Position numbers and translations under genes: made by a program
The notes under the pieces: generated by a model
What the model was told of the DNA's origin: nothing
The model's database searches: none
Seen by the model: only the letters and a program-made list of their open reading frames with translations
Shown here: one piece after another, positions 6,051 through 9,037 of the stretch
How the letters are laid out: each line of letters opens with the position of its first letter
How positions within the stretch are numbered: the stretch's first letter is position 1
Assembly: GCA_022567815.1 (NCBI GenBank)
Contig: JADFGI010000098.1
Coordinates: 1 to 9,037 of the forward strand
Direction: 5' to 3'
Length of the DNA: 9,037 bases
From: Nitrospinota bacterium
GTDB lineage: Bacteria > Nitrospinota > Nitrospinia > Nitrospinales > VA-1

Positions 6051-6133
6051 TTTTACAATCCCCGTTACGCGGGGAGGAACCCGCTAACGCGGGAGGAAAA
6101 GTTTAAGGCTCCGCTCGCCCCGCTAACGCGGGA

Positions 6134-6185
6134 GGAAAAGCTATAAACCCATAGCGCGTTAATATTGGGTCCAGCGTCACGCTGG
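6134..6185 (+). repeat. Long dispersed element, copy 4
   Basis: Starts GGAAAAGCTATAAACCCATA, then GCGCGTTAATATT and GGGTCCAGCG-TCA-CGCTGG. GCTAT/ATAGC could form a second small stem around AAACCC, as in copy 1. Confidence 0.88.
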
Positions 6186-6263
6186 CGCGTTGCTCACGAG
6201 CCCTGGAAAACCTCCCGATTAAAATATCTGGAAAAAATTTCAGCACTGCTTAGGGTTCAGCCA

Positions 6264-6310
6264 GCCATAAATCCATCGTCCGTCAATATTGGGTCCAGCG
6301 CCTACGCTGG
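6264..6310 (+). repeat. Long dispersed element, copy 5 (variant hairpin loop)
   Basis: GCCATAAATCCATCG as in copy 2, then CGTCAATATTGGGTCCAGCG. The terminal hairpin is CCAGCG-CCTA-CGCTGG: the loop gains a base and changes sequence while the six-base-pair stem is unchanged. Confidence 0.85.
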
Positions 6311-6318
6311 CTGGCAGA

Positions 6319-7482
6319 TCAGCCTTTCTGCAGAATCGTATCGTAATGACTTATGGTCTTTTGGAAGTTTTCCCGCTCTTCGAGAGGTATTTTTTTATTA
6401 TAAGATTTGATGTGCTTAAAGTTGAAAGGATTATATACAATTTTTTTCTTGCCGCGACTTTTTATTTCGTAGTGCAAATGCGGGGCAAAGGTCCTTCCCG
6501 TGTTTCCCGTTTCAGCGATTTTATCACCTTGCTTTACATACTGTCCCGGCTTGACCAACACCCGGCTCAAGTGAAGGTAAAGGGTTTTGACCCCTTCCCT
6601 GGGATGGTCCAGTTCCACGCAATATCCATTGGCCCGGACGTTCCAGTTTGTGCGGAGCACCTTGGCCTCGAAACTGGCATAAACGGGTGTGCCGACGTCG
6701 GTCTTGAAATCAGTGCCCCTATGCCCGATCGGGCCTTTACGGAAATCCCCTGGAAGCGAAGTGATCTCCTGATAATTTTTTACCGGGGCAAATTTATCAA
6801 CCACCCGCTTGGCGATTTCCACGCCCTCAGCATCGAAATAGGAACCCCAATCATCTTTTTCCGCGCTGAAGTAATTCGCCTCAAACACTTTGTTATAAAG
6901 TTGACTGTTGTACACCATTTTTAAAATCCGAAACCGGTTTTTGCCTGGGATATTTTCATAGGCGACATCCAGGGAATCTCCATTCCTCATGCTTTTATTG
7001 ATATCGAAATTCCAGGTGAGCAATCGGCTCATATAAGCGGACATCATTTGGCACCCCTGTTCTTTGGTCATGGCCTGGCAGACGCTGTAAGTCAAGGAAT
7101 TGCGAATTTTTAAATGCAGAGTAAATAAATCCTTGTTATCCTCCGTTTGCGGAACCACATAGGAAACAGGGGTTATCAGAGGTTGAGGCGAAACATTCCC
7201 GTTTACTTTTTCAGGACTTGAGCCCAGTTTCATGGTCTTCGAGGTAGCCTGAGCGGGCGTTTGAGCGAGATCGGTTTTTTGATTATTTTCCGTTGCTTCC
7301 GCCTCTGCGGCCTCGATTTTCAATTTTTCGGCCAGGGCGTTCAGGCCAGGATTTTGTGAGAATTTCAGCAAATAGACATTCAGTCCCAGAGAAATAATGA
7401 GGATGAGGTTGAATAAAGCTCTTCCTCGGGACCGCTTTTTCGAGGTCATCATTTTGTCCTGCAGGTAAGGCGGAATTGCCAT
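6319..7482 (-). CDS. M23-family peptidoglycan endopeptidase, MepM/Csd3-like
   Basis: Encodes 387 residues from ATG at 7480-7482, chosen because AAGGA (7490-7494) lies seven bases upstream; an internal MM at 11-12 is the alternative. A basic N-terminus and membrane segment (about 22-40) anchor the protein or act as an uncleaved signal, so it works in the periplasm. A variable Ala/Glu/Gln-rich linker (about 50-115) follows. Residues 118-235 resemble the domain preceding the catalytic part in MepM/Csd3-type enzymes (WNFDINKSMRNGDSLDVAYE, 157-176). The LytM/M23 domain has Zn ligands H254 and D258 (HRGTDF), LYLHLS (301-306) and HLHYEI (335-340) with H335/H337. It probably cleaves peptide crosslinks, letting new strands be inserted next to MtgA's product. 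No LysM domain is visible. C135 and C144 could form a disulfide. The divergent neighbour is the SPL-like gene. The exact bond cleaved cannot be told from sequence. Confidence 0.9.
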   Translation of the reverse strand: MAIPPYLQDKMMTSKKRSRGRALFNLILIISLGLNVYLLKFSQNPGLNALAEKLKIEAAEAEATENNQKTDLAQTPAQATSKTMKLGSSPEKVNGNVSPQPLITPVSYVVPQTEDNKDLFTLHLKIRNSLTYSVCQAMTKEQGCQMMSAYMSRLLTWNFDINKSMRNGDSLDVAYENIPGKNRFRILKMVYNSQLYNKVFEANYFSAEKDDWGSYFDAEGVEIAKRVVDKFAPVKNYQEITSLPGDFRKGPIGHRGTDFKTDVGTPVYASFEAKVLRTNWNVRANGYCVELDHPREGVKTLYLHLSRVLVKPGQYVKQGDKIAETGNTGRTFAPHLHYEIKSRGKKKIVYNPFNFKHIKSYNKKIPLEERENFQKTISHYDTILQKG

Positions 7483-7651
7483 TTTTTGTTCCTTGAATGG
7501 GTTTGAATGAGGAAAATTAAGAATATATCATTTCGATGAACAGGATTGATCTTCTGATCCCTGCGTGCTTGCAATAAATTATTTCGTGGTACAGAAAATA
7601 AATACTGTGAGGAAGCCAGGGAACTTAATATCAGAAAAAAACACAGTTTCC

Positions 7652-7680
7652 TTGTTCCGTTCCTATTTTCATACTAAAAT
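7652..7680 (+). promoter_or_regulatory. sigma70-like promoter for the SPL-like gene
   Basis: The -35 TTGTTC (7652-7657), a 17-base spacer and the -10 TAAAAT (7675-7680) give a start near 7687 and a leader of about 114 bases. Its -10 box is the same as that of the lysine-rich gene promoter. Confidence 0.55.
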
Positions 7681-7724
7681 TTGAGCCAATGAACGACCTC
7701 GCCGCAAACGGACGGGGTATGAAA

Positions 7725-7736
7725 CCCACTGGTGGG
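7725..7736. repeat. Palindrome CCCAC-TG-GTGGG in the SPL-like leader
   Basis: Five-base arms around TG. The 14 bases GAAACCCACTGGTG at 7721-7734 recur as the reverse complement at 5035-5048 in repeat cluster III, so this is probably another fragment of the dispersed repeats rather than a gene-specific operator. Confidence 0.5.
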
Positions 7737-7800
7737 ATTCGATTATCGCAGATTCAGCCAGTTGGTACAACCCGTTCTTTTTGATTTTTTGGGACTTACG

Positions 7801-8892
7801 ATGATTTTTGAACCGGAAACCATTTACATAGAAGAAGGCGCGGAGGACTACCCCCTCACCCGAGGCGTCCTTGCACGCTTTTCTAAAACTCCCGTGCGCA
7901 CCATAAGGGAGAGCGTCTCTGTGACCGAGGAAATCAAGGCAACTTCGCCCGATGTGTTCGGCACGGGAAAAAAACAATTGGTGTTGTCACGTTTCAAAGG
8001 TTCCTTCCTCAAGAAATGTCCAGGAATCAGTCCGGGCATGGTGTGCTGTAACTATTATGTCGTCAACCTGATGAAAAATTGCATTTACGACTGCTCCTAT
8101 TGTTTCCTGCAGGGATTTCTGGAAAACAATCCGCTGATGGTGGCTTATGTCAATGTTGAGGATTTGATCGCGGAACTGGACCAGGTGTTCCGGGACCATC
8201 CCGACAGAATGTTCCGCGTGGGAACGGGAGAATTAACCGACAGCCTGGCTTTGGAGGATGTCGTGCCTTATTCAGAGCAATTGGTTCCTTTTTTCAACAA
8301 ACAAACTAACGCGGTTCTGGAACTTAAAACCAAATCCGACAACGTAGGTCTATTATTAAAACAGCAGAGCGCAAAAAACGTCATCGTGTCGTGGTCCTTG
8401 AATCCGCCCAACATTGTTGAGCATGAAGAAAAGGGGACTCCCAAACTTCACCAACGATTGGAAGCCGCCCGCCTGTGCCAGGAAAAAGGCTACCAGGTGG
8501 GATTCCATTTTGATCCTATCATCCTGTTTCCCGGATGGGAACTCGCCTACAAGGATCTGGTCCGGCAACTGTTTGCCGTCATTCCCACTGACCGGATCGA
8601 ATGGATCAGCCTGGGAAGTTTCAGGTATCGGTCGCGTTTAAAGCAGATCATCAAAGACCGGCATCAGGACACCCGCCTGTTTACCGGCGAGCATGTGCCC
8701 AGCAAGGATGGAAAATATCGTTATTTGCGCTCGCACAGGAATGACGCTTACGCCACCCTGAAAAGATATATCAAGGAATATTCGGAAGATTTGAATGTCT
8801 ATTTATGCATGGAAACAAAGGAAGTGTGGGAAGGCGTGACGGGAAAATTGCCCCGGAGCGATAAAAAACTGGATCAGTTTTTTGACCTTTGA
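7801..8892 (+). CDS. Spore photoproduct lyase-like radical SAM protein
   Basis: Encodes 363 residues from ATG at 7801. GTG at 7732 would add 23 residues but has no ribosome site and sits in a palindrome; family members begin near the MIFEPETIYIEEGA sequence. The radical SAM motif C94-IYD-C98-SY-C101 should hold a [4Fe-4S] cluster for reductive cleavage of S-adenosylmethionine. IYIEEGAEDYPLT (8-20), NYYVVNLMKNC (84-94) and SWSLNPPNIVEHEEKGTP (197-214) fit the SPL/COG1533 family. True spore lyases repair 5-thyminyl-5,6-dihydrothymine and need a donor Cys about 43 residues after the cluster. Here that region is VGTGELTDSLALED and no Cys occurs between 102 and 225, so classical spore-DNA repair is unlikely; the neighbourhood also has no sporulation gene. 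Substrate unknown; DNA or nucleotide chemistry is a guess from family. It stands alone with its own promoter. Confidence 0.88.
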   Translation: MIFEPETIYIEEGAEDYPLTRGVLARFSKTPVRTIRESVSVTEEIKATSPDVFGTGKKQLVLSRFKGSFLKKCPGISPGMVCCNYYVVNLMKNCIYDCSYCFLQGFLENNPLMVAYVNVEDLIAELDQVFRDHPDRMFRVGTGELTDSLALEDVVPYSEQLVPFFNKQTNAVLELKTKSDNVGLLLKQQSAKNVIVSWSLNPPNIVEHEEKGTPKLHQRLEAARLCQEKGYQVGFHFDPIILFPGWELAYKDLVRQLFAVIPTDRIEWISLGSFRYRSRLKQIIKDRHQDTRLFTGEHVPSKDGKYRYLRSHRNDAYATLKRYIKEYSEDLNVYLCMETKEVWEGVTGKLPRSDKKLDQFFDL

Positions 8893-8907
8893 GAACTGAC
8901 CGGATCA

Positions 8908-8999
8908 ACAGCCCATGCCTGCGGCTGTCACCCAGTGGGTGCTCTTCCCATATGGGAGAAGGGGTTTCCTCCTCTCCTCCAATGGAGGAGAGGAGGAAA
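8908..8999. repeat. Hairpin train downstream of the SPL-like gene (cluster V)
   Basis: Four consecutive stems: ACAGCC/GGCTGT (8908-8928), CACCC-AGT-GGGTG (8929-8941), the palindrome TCCCATATGGGA (8946-8957), and a perfect 16-bp stem around AAT (8965-8980 with 8984-8999). The last is almost purely pyrimidine on one arm and purine on the other. No T tract follows; the next bases are AAATAAATTATTT. These differ in sequence from the TAC-loop modules. They may end or protect the SPL-like transcript, or be another mobile repeat type. Bases 9000-9037 show nothing more. Confidence 0.75.
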
Positions 9000-9037
9000 A
9001 TAAATTATTTCCGTGTTATGCGAAGGTTTCTTCACCA

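Larger units (their letters stand above)
6060..6310 (+). repeat. Intergenic repeat cluster IV (between mtgA and the M23 gene)
   Basis: Three TAC/TAAC-loop hairpins each followed by GAGGAA (6060-6074, 6080-6093, 6119-6132); the long element copy 4 (6134-6185); GTTGCTCACGAGCCC (6189-6203); about 50 bases with no recognised module (6209-6260); and long element copy 5 (6264-6310). The last ends eight bases from the M23 stop codon. The part 6134-6180 matches the reverse complement of 62-108 with about one mismatch. Confidence 0.88.
7483..7800. other. Divergent intergenic region between the M23 and SPL-like genes
   Basis: No coding region is supported in these 318 bases. It holds the M23 ribosome binding site (7490-7494, minus), a good plus-strand promoter (7652-7680) and a CCCAC-TG-GTGGG palindrome (7725-7736). 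A minus-strand promoter for the M23 gene should be here; I saw only A/T-rich candidates without a clear spacing. Confidence 0.55.

Noticed and set aside
7732..7800. GTG start adding 23 residues to the SPL-like protein
   Set aside because: No ribosome binding site, the codon lies in a repeat-like palindrome, and the family N-terminus matches the ATG at 7801.

Overview
The window looks like chromosomal DNA from a Gram-negative, non-spore-forming bacterium of moderate G+C content. Gene content (a DUF6178-type protein, an RlmI-type methyltransferase, MtgA, a MepM-like M23 endopeptidase, a spore-photoproduct-lyase-like radical SAM protein) suggests a Nitrospinota or former-deltaproteobacterial lineage. 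That placement rests on memory of the families and is of low confidence. I see no phage genes, transposases, CRISPR array, tRNA or rRNA.

Layout: five housekeeping-type genes read on the minus strand. From right to left they are an M23 peptidase (6319-7482), mtgA (5325-6050), rlmI (3745-4992), pgeF/yfiH (2351-3124) and a DUF6178-like gene (168-1994). Two genes read on the plus strand: a tiny lysine-rich gene between pgeF and rlmI (start 3439), and the SPL-like radical SAM gene (7801-8892), which diverges from the M23 gene. Good sigma70-like promoters (both with TAAAAT -10 boxes) precede the two plus-strand genes.

Nearly every other intergenic space (1-214, 2023-2269, 5014-5280, 6060-6310) is packed with a mosaic of short, structured repeats. 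The modules are a GC-rich hairpin with a TAC/TAAC loop followed by AGGA, seen ten times with compensatory stem changes; a roughly 45-60 bp element ending in the hairpin CCAGCG-TCA-CGCTGG, seen five times; a GGGCCT/AGGCCC hairpin followed by CCCTGAAAAYATACAAGG; and a GCTCACGAGCCC module. They occur in varying order and orientation. One array supplies the last 15 codons and the stop codon of the DUF6178-like gene. A different train of hairpins follows the SPL-like gene (8908-8999).

The most unusual locus is 3342-3732. A strong promoter and a strong Shine-Dalgarno lead into a 15-nt-period repeat encoding KKKVA-type pentapeptides, a histone-H1-like basic protein. A one-base deficit in the tenth unit stops the protein at 51 residues; in register it would run to 63. 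A perfect 18-bp inverted repeat (3382-3399 and 3715-3732) brackets the gene, with the promoter just outside it.

Functionally, mtgA (glycan-strand polymerisation) and the M23 endopeptidase (probable crosslink cleavage) form a cell-wall neighbourhood. PgeF-family enzymes are also linked to nucleoside and cell-wall quality control. RlmI modifies 23S rRNA. The SPL-like protein keeps the radical SAM cluster motif but lacks the hydrogen-donor cysteine of true spore photoproduct lyases, so its substrate is unknown.
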